DNA of 64,000 nt, taken from contig NWBJ01000001.1 of assembly GCA_002633115.1 (NCBI GenBank), positions 1 through 64,000 of the forward strand, in the 5' to 3' direction. The stretch is from Muribaculaceae bacterium Zag1. GTDB taxonomy: Bacteria; Bacteroidota; Bacteroidia; Bacteroidales; Muribaculaceae. This document shows positions 14,677 to 23,574 of the stretch, one piece after another; the stretch's first letter is position 1, and every line of letters begins with the position of its first letter. A program made the translations under genes and the position numbers. A model generated the notes under the pieces. It searched no databases. It saw only the letters and a list, made by a program, of their open reading frames with translations, and was not told the DNA's origin.

Positions 14677-15900
14677 ATGAGATATAATATACTATTTGCC
14701 CTGCTCTCACTATGCTGCCTCGGCGCTGCCGCCCAGCAGATGGGCGACTTTAAGTTTAAATTTTACGGCCGCGTGCGCGCCGACGTCTTCTACAATACCC
14801 GAGCCAACAACGAGACGGTTGATGGCATCTTCTACATGTATCCCAAGGATCATGACTATGACCCCGATGGCAAAGACCTGAACGCCACCCCTCAGGGCAG
14901 CATGTATATGCTATATACCCGCCTCGGCGTAGACATAGCCGGGCCAAAAGTCGGCGATGCCGTAGCTACCGCCAAGATCGAGATTGACTTTCGCGGCTCT
15001 GGCACCACCTACTCGGTGCCGCGCATCCGTCATGCTTATGTCAACCTGGATTGGGGCAAGAATGCTGTGCTGATTGGCCAGACTTGGCACCCGCTCTTTG
15101 GCGAGGTGTCGCCCTCGATGCTCAATCTCAGCACGGGCGCGCCGTTCCAACCATTCAACCGCTCGCCTCAGCTCCGCTATCGCTATACCTCGAGCGGGGG
15201 ATTCATGGGCACCCTAGCAACCATCTGGCAGATGCAATACACCAGCCAGGGTCCCGATGGCAAGAGCCACAACTATCTCAAGAATAGTTGCATCCCCGAA
15301 ATATACGCCAGCGTCGACTATAAAAAGGGACGCTGGATTGCCGGCGTGGGAGCCGAGTTGCTCTCGCTCAAGCCGCGCCAGTCGGCCACTGTCGATGGCG
15401 TAACATACAAGGTCAACGAGCGCGTAACCTCGGTCTCGGTCGAGGCCCATGTCAAATACAAGACTCCCGACTGGTTTATCTCAGGCAAGAGTGTTCTGGC
15501 CAACAACCTGACGCAATGCTCGATGCTCGGCGGTTACGGCGTAATCGAGACCAACAGCCACAATGGCGAGATGAAGTACACACCCTTCCGCCACTCGATG
15601 ACCTGGCTCAACTTTGTCTACGGCAAGAAATGGCAACCGGGCTTCTTCATCGGCTACCTTAAGAACCTCGGCACGGGCAAAGCTATCACCGGCCCCACCT
15701 ACGGCACCGGCCTCGATGTCGACCAGCTGCTCAGCACCAACTGGCAGATCAGCTACAACCTGCCCAACTGGAAGCTTGGCTTTGAGTTTGAGCCCTCAAC
15801 CGCTTGGTACGGCACCCTCAACCTCAAGGACGGCCACGTGCGCGACACCCACTCAGTCACCAACTACCGCTTCCTCGCCGTAGCAATGTACATCTTCTGA
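14677..15900 (+). CDS. Outer-membrane beta-barrel porin
   Basis: 407 residues with a signal peptide (about 1-19, cut after GAAA). The mature protein is alternating amphipathic strands: FKFKFYGRVRADVFYNTRAN, YTRLGVDIAGP, AYVNLDWGKNAVLIGQTWHP and a C-terminal strand ending NYRFLAVAMYIF, with the terminal aromatic expected of an outer-membrane protein. It resembles the phosphate-selective/DcaP-like porins. As last gene of the riboswitch operon it probably supplies the SLC13 substrate across the outer membrane. Confidence 0.85.
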   Translation: MRYNILFALLSLCCLGAAAQQMGDFKFKFYGRVRADVFYNTRANNETVDGIFYMYPKDHDYDPDGKDLNATPQGSMYMLYTRLGVDIAGPKVGDAVATAKIEIDFRGSGTTYSVPRIRHAYVNLDWGKNAVLIGQTWHPLFGEVSPSMLNLSTGAPFQPFNRSPQLRYRYTSSGGFMGTLATIWQMQYTSQGPDGKSHNYLKNSCIPEIYASVDYKKGRWIAGVGAELLSLKPRQSATVDGVTYKVNERVTSVSVEAHVKYKTPDWFISGKSVLANNLTQCSMLGGYGVIETNSHNGEMKYTPFRHSMTWLNFVYGKKWQPGFFIGYLKNLGTGKAITGPTYGTGLDVDQLLSTNWQISYNLPNWKLGFEFEPSTAWYGTLNLKDGHVRDTHSVTNYRFLAVAMYIF

Positions 15901-15911
15901 CCCCAGCATAG

Positions 15912-15965
15912 ACAGAAATAAAACCGTTGGGATGCCGATCGGCATCCCAACGGTTTTATTTCTGT
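15912..15965. terminator. 54-bp perfect palindrome, bidirectional terminator
   Basis: ACAGAAATAAAACCGTTGGG and on to a central GATC, fully self-complementary, with A/T tracts on both sides. It lies between the converging porin and EamA genes. Confidence 0.9.
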
Positions 15966-15991
15966 ACCACCACTGAAGTGGTGGCTCGGGG

Positions 15992-16915
15992 CTAACGGCG
16001 GTGGAGGCGGGGGAAGAGGTGTCGGAAGCGGGTGAGGGGGCGAGTGATGTTGCCGCCGCCGATGATGACGGTCACGGCTGCGAGAATTAGGAAGACGCCA
16101 AAGACTTGGCGCAAGGAGAGCACGTCGCCAAAGACCGTGATGCCGAAAATCACTGCCACCACGGGCTCCAGAGCTCCGAGGATGGCCGTTGGCGTCGGGC
16201 CAATATATTGGATGGCCGAAGTGGTGCAAGCAAACGACACGATGGTAGGCAGCACCGCCAACGCCAAGATATTTCCCCAAAAATACCAATGTCTCGGAAG
16301 CAGCAGTTGCCTTTCATGCAAGAGCATCCCTCCGAAAATCAGTGCACCGATGATTAGCACATAGAATGTGACGGTAAGCGTAGGCATCTCCTTAAGCACC
16401 GGCCGATTGATGCCCACAATATATATTGCATAAGTCAGCGACGCCAGCATCACCAGCATGATGCCCATCATCGACAGCGACACGCCCGACACGGTGCGGT
16501 TGAGCAGTGCGATGCCGCATAGCACCACCCCGATGCATCCTATCGTCACGCCGCTGAGCCGCTCGCGATACACAAGGGTCATAATCAGCGCTACCATCAC
16601 GGGGTAGACAAACAGCAGGGTCGATGCCACCGACGAATCCATATAGTTGTACGAAGTGAATAGCCCGATCGAACTCAGCGCCAGCATCACGCCCATCACA
16701 ACGAGCATCGGCAGCTTGCGCGGCGCTATCTTGGGCGTGCGCCCTCGCACCGCCATCATCACCCACACCATAGGCACGGCAAACGAGTAGCGCAGAAACA
16801 GCACCGACGACACGTCCATGCCGTCGGCATACAGCGGTATGGCAAACAGGGGGTTGGTGCCATACGTTGCCGCCGCTATGGCACCCAATATGAATCCTTT
16901 GGTCTTATCTGTCAT
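15992..16915 (-). CDS. EamA/DMT-family permease
   Basis: 307 residues from the ATG at 16915 (MTDKTKGFILGAIAAATYGT); the ORF-track start at 16960 adds a non-conserved leader. Ten membrane segments form two EamA repeats (VLFLRYSFAVPMVWVMM and SAIQYIGPTPTAILGALEPV). The second-repeat motif GALEPVVAVIFG is typical of metabolite exporters. Substrate unknown. Confidence 0.88.
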   Translation of the reverse strand: MTDKTKGFILGAIAAATYGTNPLFAIPLYADGMDVSSVLFLRYSFAVPMVWVMMAVRGRTPKIAPRKLPMLVVMGVMLALSSIGLFTSYNYMDSSVASTLLFVYPVMVALIMTLVYRERLSGVTIGCIGVVLCGIALLNRTVSGVSLSMMGIMLVMLASLTYAIYIVGINRPVLKEMPTLTVTFYVLIIGALIFGGMLLHERQLLLPRHWYFWGNILALAVLPTIVSFACTTSAIQYIGPTPTAILGALEPVVAVIFGITVFGDVLSLRQVFGVFLILAAVTVIIGGGNITRPLTRFRHLFPRLHRR

Positions 16916-17188
16916 AATCGATTTGCGATTTTCGGCTGCAAAGTTACGGAAATTTCCCATCCAATTTGTGAAATATCTCTATTTTATTTTCTCCACACCT
17001 TAGAATCAAAAGGCAGCGTGGTTGGCGGAGGCGCGTGTCTCTCACCCTCAGGGCTTAGGAATCGACAAAAAGGGAAATAGCCAACAAACTCTTGGCTCAT
17101 AAAATCCGATTTGTGGCCTTAATTGTCATAAATGAGGTGACAGGATTGGAATATTATGTTTATTTTTGCGCATTGAAACATCTGTATC

Positions 17189-20100
17189 ATGAAACGTATT
17201 TTCATCATCTCACTGTTGACAATATGCGGAGTGCTGCTTTGGGGGCGTCCTATAATCGACCAGCCTACCCATTGGCTCAATGTGCGCATCAACTCCTACC
17301 CCACCACCGTATTCTCAATCCTCGAGGATGACATGGGCATCATCTGGGTCGGCACCAACACCGGCCTATACAGTTACGACGGCTACGCTGTGCGCAAAGC
17401 CGCCATCTCTGCCCCCGAAGAATTGGCCAACGCCCATGTACATGGGATTGTGCAGCGAGGCAATCAATTATATCTCGCCAGCAACAATGGCCTAATCCGC
17501 TACGACATGGCCTCGGGCCAGATGGAGGCAGTGAGCCCCGATGGGCCGAGCGAAATCCGTTCGCTGTTGCTCCATGATGACGCCCTGTGGCTTGGTTCGC
17601 TCTACGGCCTTTACCAATATGATTTCTCCTCTGCCGAGACCAGCAAAATCGACGCTCCCTTGGCCCATGAGGCTATCTACGCTCTGCAAAAAGCCCCTCA
17701 AGGCCAAATCTATGTAGGCACATACAATGGCCTCAGTTGCTTTTATCCCTTGCTCAATCAATGGGCCGAGGTGACGCTGCCACCACACCTTAGCCATGGT
17801 AATATTTTTGTCAATTCCTTGGCCTTCGACCAGAAAGGCAAGACCTTATGGATAGGCACCGAGGGTGCCTTGCTGTCAATCGATACCGACAGCGAGAAGG
17901 TCACAGAGCATCCCCAATTCGAGTCTAATTCTATCAAATCAATAACCGCCAACCAAGCGGGCCAATTGCTGATTGGCACCGACAACGGCCTTTACATCCG
18001 CCATGAAGACGGAGAAATCGAGCTCTGCCGCCACGACTCGCGCCAATCCACCTCGATTGGCAACAATGTGGTGTGGACCATTTGCAACGACCATCAAGGA
18101 AATACCCTCGCCGGCACGGAAGATGGCATCTCGATTATGAACGATCATGAGCGCATCGAGAAGACGCTCATCAGCGACATTGCTGGCCAAGGCGATGGCA
18201 ATCAGGTGTATGATATGCTGCGCGACTCGCAAAACCGCTTGTGGATTGGAGGCAGCAATGGAGTTATTCTCCTTAATGCCGACGGAGCATCGACATGGTA
18301 TCAGCAAAACAATCCCAAATGGCCCATCTCTCACAATCGCATACGCCAAATCAAAGAAATGTCGGATGGCAGCATTTGGCTTGCCACCGACGGCTCGGTC
18401 AATTGGTGGAATCCTGCCACCGGGGAGATGCAAAATTATCGCATAGCCGACTCAACCAACCGCTACAACGCCAATTGGGCCTACAATATCGTAGAAGACA
18501 GCAACGGCATGTACTGGATAGGCAGCTATCTCGGCGGTCTGCTTGGGGTAGATGGCAAGAAACTGAAAGAATCAGGCGGCTACTGCATTGCCGACACTGC
18601 CATCAACCAATCCAACGGTCTTGCCAATGATTTTGTCAGCCAAATCTTGCCAGGCAAGGATGACAGCAAATGGGTATTGTCATTCCGCGACAGCACGGTA
18701 GTGCTGCTCCGCCCATCAATGCCGTCCAAATCAATAGACATCAAGGCTGCCACTGGGCATTTCCCAACAATAATCGCCACTGATGCCGATGGCAGCGTGT
18801 GGTGCGGTTTTGCTGGAGGAGTGTGCCAACTTTCGCCCGAAGGCGAAATACTCCAGACCCTGCTGCTGCCTGTCTTGAAACCAAAAAATGTCACCGCTCT
18901 CGCCAGTATCGGCCAGCAGCTTTGGCTCTCTACCATGACCGAGATGTGGGGTGTGGATAAAATCACCCATAAGGCCAGACTCTTGCCATTGCCGCAAGAA
19001 TCCTACACATGCATCTATCATGACGAACCCAATCGGCAAGTGCTGCTCGGTACTCTCGACGCCATCTACCGCGTTGACCCGATAGCAATCCAGCAGGTCG
19101 ACAAGGGCGACCACCATTTGCGCATTATGGATATTACTCTTGATGGAGAACCCATGCTCAAAGGAGATATTTACAGCTATATCAACACTCTGAGCGATAG
19201 CTCGGTAATAAACCTGCCGAGCGACTACCGCACACTGAGCGTTGAGGTGAGCGACCTCGACTTCCGCCACGATTTTCCAAGCCGCTATATCTATCAGATT
19301 GACAGCACCGACAATGCCTGGTCGATGCTCGACCAGGGCGCCTCGCGAATCGACTTGCCCAGATTAGGATACGGACAGCATACGCTGAAGCTAAAAGTTG
19401 CCGGCGGCAACGATGAGGTGCTCCTGCTCAACATCAATGTGGCTCGTCCGTGGTACATCACTTGGTGGGCTTTCGTGATTTACGGCGCGATATTGATAGC
19501 CATTGTGATAGCCATCATACTTTACTATCGCCGCAGAGGAGCCACGCTGACCGAGCGTACCGAGCGCGCCCTGATAATGGCTACTGTGCAAAATCGCATC
19601 TCTTTCCTTACAGATATGGCCCATGAGCTAAAGACGCCGCTCTCGCTCATAATGGGACCGGCCAGCCAATTGCTCCAAAAGGCAAAGGATCCAGCCTTGA
19701 AGAAGCAAATAGAAGGGATCTACAACAATTCCCTGAGATTGAGCACCCTGGTGCATCGCGCCGTGGAAATCAACCGCATGGAGAATACCGAACCTCGAGA
19801 AATCCTAATCACCTCGCGAGTGGATATGGCTGCCATGTGCCGCTCGGTGATTGACAGTTACCAACGCGCATTCCCTAACAAGCATTTCGTCTTTACCTGC
19901 GGGCAACCCCAAATTCCCATCACTGCCGACGCCTCAAAGATGGAATCGGTGGTCAACAATCTGGTGTCGAACGCTTGCAAATACACCGACGACAATGCTA
20001 CCATATCATGCTCGGTAGAGACCAGCGGCACCGACGTTATCATTACCGTGAGCGATGACGGAGTGGGCATTCCTGCCAACGAACAAAACCTGATATTCCA

Positions 20101-21085
20101 ACGCCTATTCCGTTCGGCCCGCACTGCCAACAAGCGCGAAGGCACGGGGATTGGCCTGTATTTGGTAAAGCAATATGTAGAGATGCACCATGGCACAGTC
20201 ACTGTGCAAAGCAAGGAAAATCAGGGCACTACCTTTGTGCTCTCCCTGCCTATCGACCAATCAGCAGAGGCGGAATCAAAGCCACAAGCAGCAATGCCCC
20301 AGATTGATGCTCAAGATTCGCGCCCAAGAATTCTCATCGTTGATGACAATTCAGAAATAGTGGGGTTCGTAGAGAACGTGCTCGCTGAGGATTATCAATG
20401 CGTCACTGCCTCGAACGGCAGGGCCGGACTGGCTGTAGCGGCCACCTTCCGACCCGACTTGATTATTGCCGACGAGATGATGCCGGTGATGAGCGGACTG
20501 CAGATGTGCAAGGAGCTGAAGAAAAACTCATCAATGTCATCAATCCCTATCATCTTGCTCACAGCCAAGGAGGACCCTGCCACCGAGGCTGCAAGCGTTG
20601 AGGCTGGCGTAGATATATTTATGACCAAGCCTTTTGATGCTACAGTACTCAAGCGCCGTGTCGCTCAATTGCTCAAATCCCGCGAGGCTCTTAAGCAACA
20701 ATTGCGCCTTGAGTCCCTGACAGCCCCCAAGCCAGTAGAGATTGAGAGTGTGCAGGAGAAACAAATGGCACAAATCACCGAGGTAATCGAGACCAACATA
20801 GCCGACCCCAACCTGAATGTGAATTACATCTGCGAGGCCACAGGGATTAACTCAAAGCAGCTGTACCGATTGATCAAGAAAGTCACTGGCACCACTCCGG
20901 TCGACTATCTGCGACAGATACGCCTCAGGAAAGCAGCCCTGCTGCTTGAACAGAAGAAATTTAATGTGTCGGAGGTGATGTATATGGTGGGATTTAGCAG
21001 CACGAGCTATTTCGCCAAATGCTTCCAAAACCAATACGGCAAGCTCCCTGCCCAATATGCCAAAGACAGCCCCACCGAAGTGTAG
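17189..21085 (+). CDS. Hybrid two-component system regulator (HTCS)
   Basis: 1298 residues. Signal peptide at 1-20; periplasmic two-fold beta-propeller of Reg_prop repeats (DDMGIIWVGTNTGLYSYDG and many GxIWLAT-type blades) to about 660; Y_Y_Y domain to about 750; membrane segment 754-780; HisKA with DMAHELKTPLSL (phosphorylated His near 811); HATPase with N box NACKYTDD, DDGVGIP and GTGIGLYLVKQ; receiver domain from about 1047 with phospho-acceptor Asp near 1095 (IIADEMMP); AraC HTH at about 1190-1290. It senses a glycan fragment in the periplasm and activates a polysaccharide-utilisation locus. No SusC/SusD pair is seen here. The nearest candidates are the GH genes beyond the IS1380. A -7 element TATTTTTG lies at 17161-17168. 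Confidence 0.93.
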   Translation: MKRIFIISLLTICGVLLWGRPIIDQPTHWLNVRINSYPTTVFSILEDDMGIIWVGTNTGLYSYDGYAVRKAAISAPEELANAHVHGIVQRGNQLYLASNNGLIRYDMASGQMEAVSPDGPSEIRSLLLHDDALWLGSLYGLYQYDFSSAETSKIDAPLAHEAIYALQKAPQGQIYVGTYNGLSCFYPLLNQWAEVTLPPHLSHGNIFVNSLAFDQKGKTLWIGTEGALLSIDTDSEKVTEHPQFESNSIKSITANQAGQLLIGTDNGLYIRHEDGEIELCRHDSRQSTSIGNNVVWTICNDHQGNTLAGTEDGISIMNDHERIEKTLISDIAGQGDGNQVYDMLRDSQNRLWIGGSNGVILLNADGASTWYQQNNPKWPISHNRIRQIKEMSDGSIWLATDGSVNWWNPATGEMQNYRIADSTNRYNANWAYNIVEDSNGMYWIGSYLGGLLGVDGKKLKESGGYCIADTAINQSNGLANDFVSQILPGKDDSKWVLSFRDSTVVLLRPSMPSKSIDIKAATGHFPTIIATDADGSVWCGFAGGVCQLSPEGEILQTLLLPVLKPKNVTALASIGQQLWLSTMTEMWGVDKITHKARLLPLPQESYTCIYHDEPNRQVLLGTLDAIYRVDPIAIQQVDKGDHHLRIMDITLDGEPMLKGDIYSYINTLSDSSVINLPSDYRTLSVEVSDLDFRHDFPSRYIYQIDSTDNAWSMLDQGASRIDLPRLGYGQHTLKLKVAGGNDEVLLLNINVARPWYITWWAFVIYGAILIAIVIAIILYYRRRGATLTERTERALIMATVQNRISFLTDMAHELKTPLSLIMGPASQLLQKAKDPALKKQIEGIYNNSLRLSTLVHRAVEINRMENTEPREILITSRVDMAAMCRSVIDSYQRAFPNKHFVFTCGQPQIPITADASKMESVVNNLVSNACKYTDDNATISCSVETSGTDVIITVSDDGVGIPANEQNLIFQRLFRSARTANKREGTGIGLYLVKQYVEMHHGTVTVQSKENQGTTFVLSLPIDQSAEAESKPQAAMPQIDAQDSRPRILIVDDNSEIVGFVENVLAEDYQCVTASNGRAGLAVAATFRPDLIIADEMMPVMSGLQMCKELKKNSSMSSIPIILLTAKEDPATEAASVEAGVDIFMTKPFDATVLKRRVAQLLKSREALKQQLRLESLTAPKPVEIESVQEKQMAQITEVIETNIADPNLNVNYICEATGINSKQLYRLIKKVTGTTPVDYLRQIRLRKAALLLEQKKFNVSEVMYMVGFSSTSYFAKCFQNQYGKLPAQYAKDSPTEV

Positions 21086-21253
21086 GGCGCAGTCGGTCGA
21101 AATGAGACAAAATTCCACCCGTGTCTTGGGGATTTCCTGATTTGTCTGTTTTGGGCCCTCGATTTTTGCTTTTGGTTTGTAGTTTTGCAACGTGAATTTT
21201 TCCAAATCTTTTATCACAATTCAATTCACCTGTAATGAAACCTACAAACAAAA

Positions 21254-22966
21254 CCCTTAACCTGTTTAATTCATACTCCCTATCACAAAAACTTCAAAAG
21301 GTTTCTTGACAGTGCCTAATCAGTGCTTTTGGAGGTGAAAAAAGGAAATGCGGTTCATTTTTCATTAATTCCACCCTGTTCTCCCATGAGGATGAGGACA
21401 GGCAAGGGCAATTTTACGGCATGCGGGCACGAATTATCGGCCAGCCATTGCGGGTTGGCTCCAATTTTTCAGATTTTGTTCGGAGAATATCTTTTAAGCT
21501 GACGAGAGCATGGCCTCGATTGCTCGCCTATGCCGATGATGCGGGGAAAGGCTGATTTTGATCTTTCCCTTAAAGGTCTTGACGTAGGCGGCGCTGAGCA
21601 TTATCTGCTGTATGAAACATTTGTTGGACATGCCCCTTCGTCCGACTGGCACCTTAAAAAGCTTCGTCTTCAGCATGTGAAGCACGACGTAGGCGGCAGC
21701 GTACATGAACAGCCGGAAGGTGTTCGCAAGGAACTTGTGGCAGGACATCTTGTCCCCGCGGAGCTCCTTCACACCGCGTATGTCCAGCTCGCAGTCGCCG
21801 CGCTGGCAATAGCTCAGGTAGCACGGCTTTGGCTCAAGGCTCATGTTGCTTGTCACGATGAAGCGGATGTTCTCGCCCATATCGGACACCTCCACCTTGC
21901 AGATCACGCGCTGCTCGTAAAGCCAGCTCTGGGCCCTGTAGGTGAAGGAGGCGTACGTCCTCACCAGGCGGTGCGTTTCGCTGTACTGCTCGCGGGCTCT
22001 TTCCATCTGCTTCGCTGCCCGTCCGAGCAGGATGCTGTTGGCGGCCAGCCCCGTGGTGAAGCTGACGTACTTCTTGTCGCGGGCCCAGTCCATGAACTCG
22101 TGGCAGCAGAAATGGCTGTCGCCTCGGAAGAGGATCTTTGTGTGGGGCCATGCGGCGTGCAGGGCAAGGATGAGCTTGATTATCAGCTTCCCAACGTTTA
22201 TGGACTTGTTGCGCCTGCCTGGCCTGAGCACCGGGAGGATGAGCTTTCCGGTGAGGCTCCCGAAAATCAGGAGCGGCATCAGGCAGTACTCCTTGTAATA
22301 GGCGTTGAACAGGCTCAGCTGCTGGGCGCCGAAGGTGTTGGTGTTGGCGTTGGCGTCGTCGAAGTCGAGTATTATGAACTTGGGAGGAACGTCGTAAGAG
22401 CGGATGAAGCAGTCGACGAACGCCTTGCCTATCGCTATCAGCTCCCTTGCGGTGATGCCGTTCTCAAGCCTGGTCATCGTGGGCTGGGAGCCCAGCTCCT
22501 CGCCGTCGGGCCTGAGGCCGCAGAAGAGCTTGAGCAGGCTGTCCTGGCGCAGAGCGTCGCAGTCGTTGGCGTCCTCGAAGCCGCATGCTATCTGGCCAAC
22601 CCTCTGGTGGATCAGGGAGTCTACGCTGTGGCGCACCAGATAAGGCGTCCGCGTGTCCTCGATGCAGGAAGCGATGTCGGAAAGGAACTTGTGTATGGCG
22701 GGATCGGCCTTTGTGAGCAGCAGCCCTCCCATGGAGGAGATGTCGGGAGCGTCGAAGCTGAGCTCAACCTTGGCTTTGTCTACGGTTCCCAGATCAAATA
22801 ATGTGGGAATTTTTTGGTCAGTCGAAGAATTTGTTGTAATTTTGCTCATGAAGACGTGGTATGGTTAATTTTGTATTGACACTTCAAAATTACAAAATCT
22901 TGCTGACATAGGCAAGTACCTCGTCTTTATTTTTTTGTTTAGTATGAATTATTCAAGTTAAAGGGG
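21254..22966. mobile_element. IS1380-family insertion sequence
   Basis: About 1.7 kb. Imperfect terminal inverted repeats: left CCCTTAACCTGTTTAATTC (21254 on) and, on the other strand, right CCCCTTTAACTTGAATAATTC (to 22966), both continuing with ATACT. One transposase gene fills it. A target duplication is not obvious. The codon use is more GC-rich than in neighbours. Confidence 0.85.
21494..22849 (-). CDS. IS1380-family transposase
   Basis: 451 residues, full family length. DDE-type core: FIILDFDDANANTNTFGAQQ, LFRGDSHFCCHEFMDWAR and GDCELDIRGVKELRGDKMSC. The gene is intact, so the element may still move. A long antisense ORF (21530-22801) in the same interval is a shadow caused by the GC-rich codon use. 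Confidence 0.92.
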   Translation of the reverse strand: MSKITTNSSTDQKIPTLFDLGTVDKAKVELSFDAPDISSMGGLLLTKADPAIHKFLSDIASCIEDTRTPYLVRHSVDSLIHQRVGQIACGFEDANDCDALRQDSLLKLFCGLRPDGEELGSQPTMTRLENGITARELIAIGKAFVDCFIRSYDVPPKFIILDFDDANANTNTFGAQQLSLFNAYYKEYCLMPLLIFGSLTGKLILPVLRPGRRNKSINVGKLIIKLILALHAAWPHTKILFRGDSHFCCHEFMDWARDKKYVSFTTGLAANSILLGRAAKQMERAREQYSETHRLVRTYASFTYRAQSWLYEQRVICKVEVSDMGENIRFIVTSNMSLEPKPCYLSYCQRGDCELDIRGVKELRGDKMSCHKFLANTFRLFMYAAAYVVLHMLKTKLFKVPVGRRGMSNKCFIQQIMLSAAYVKTFKGKIKISLSPHHRHRRAIEAMLSSA

Positions 22967-22995
22967 CTTTCAAAGAGAAGAACCAGAGATTACCC

Positions 22996-23340
22996 TTACT
23001 CTTCAAGCAGATGCTGCACCTGATCGATGCTTAGGTTGGTGAGAGCAGCAATTTGCTCGATGGAAAGGCCCATTTTCTGTCCTCCTTTCACAATCTCCGC
23101 ATTACGTTTCTGAATCCCTTCTTTTATGCCTTCCACTCGCCCTTCTTCGCGGCCTCGCTCTCGCCCTTCCTCGCGGGCAGTATTTACTATATTTTGGCTA
23201 TCACGCATGCGCTTGAGGCTCATCTCGTAAGCCTGGTACTCCTCTTTCGACAGGTTGCTAACCTCGGCCTCTGAAAGAAACTTTGTCTTGAAACCGAAGT
23301 CGGTGAATGGGTTAATGTATCTTTCAGTGCACATAATCAA
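22996..23340 (-). pseudogene. Rpn/PD-(D/E)XK transposase-like protein, internally deleted
   Basis: 114 residues. It begins YINPFTDFGFKTKF, the start of Rpn-family nuclease proteins, and then jumps to their C-terminal part (KEEYQAYEMSLKRMRDSQN, repeated RxEGRxxGREEG, and a final UBA-like helix pair). The nuclease core of about 180 residues (D, ExK motifs) is missing. The frame is kept, so a short product may be made. Full-length members are near 300 residues. Confidence 0.7.
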
Positions 23341-23505
23341 TGGTTTTTAAGGGTTAGATTGCAAAGATACGACTAAAAATCCAAATATCAAAGAATCAAC
23401 TGGGTAAAGTGGTGAAAACCTATAGTAGCGCCCTAAGATTATCTTCGTTCTCTATAATTTTCATCATCTCGGCAGGAGAGAATGTTCTTTTTTGTCTGAT
23501 TTGTG

Positions 23506-23536
23506 CTTGATGATTGGGAAGAAATAAGTAATTTTG
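23506..23536 (+). promoter_or_regulatory. Promoter of the GH5-like gene
   Basis: TTG at 23506-23508, 20-bp spacer, TAATTTTG at 23529-23536; the ATG is 38 bp downstream. Confidence 0.65.
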
Positions 23537-23574
23537 CAGTGTAAATTTACTATAGACAATATCATTTTCTGACC

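Noticed and set aside
21530-22801. 423-residue plus-strand ORF across the IS1380 transposase
   Set aside because: Antisense shadow: low-complexity V/E/G/A composition, no domain, while the minus strand has a full transposase.
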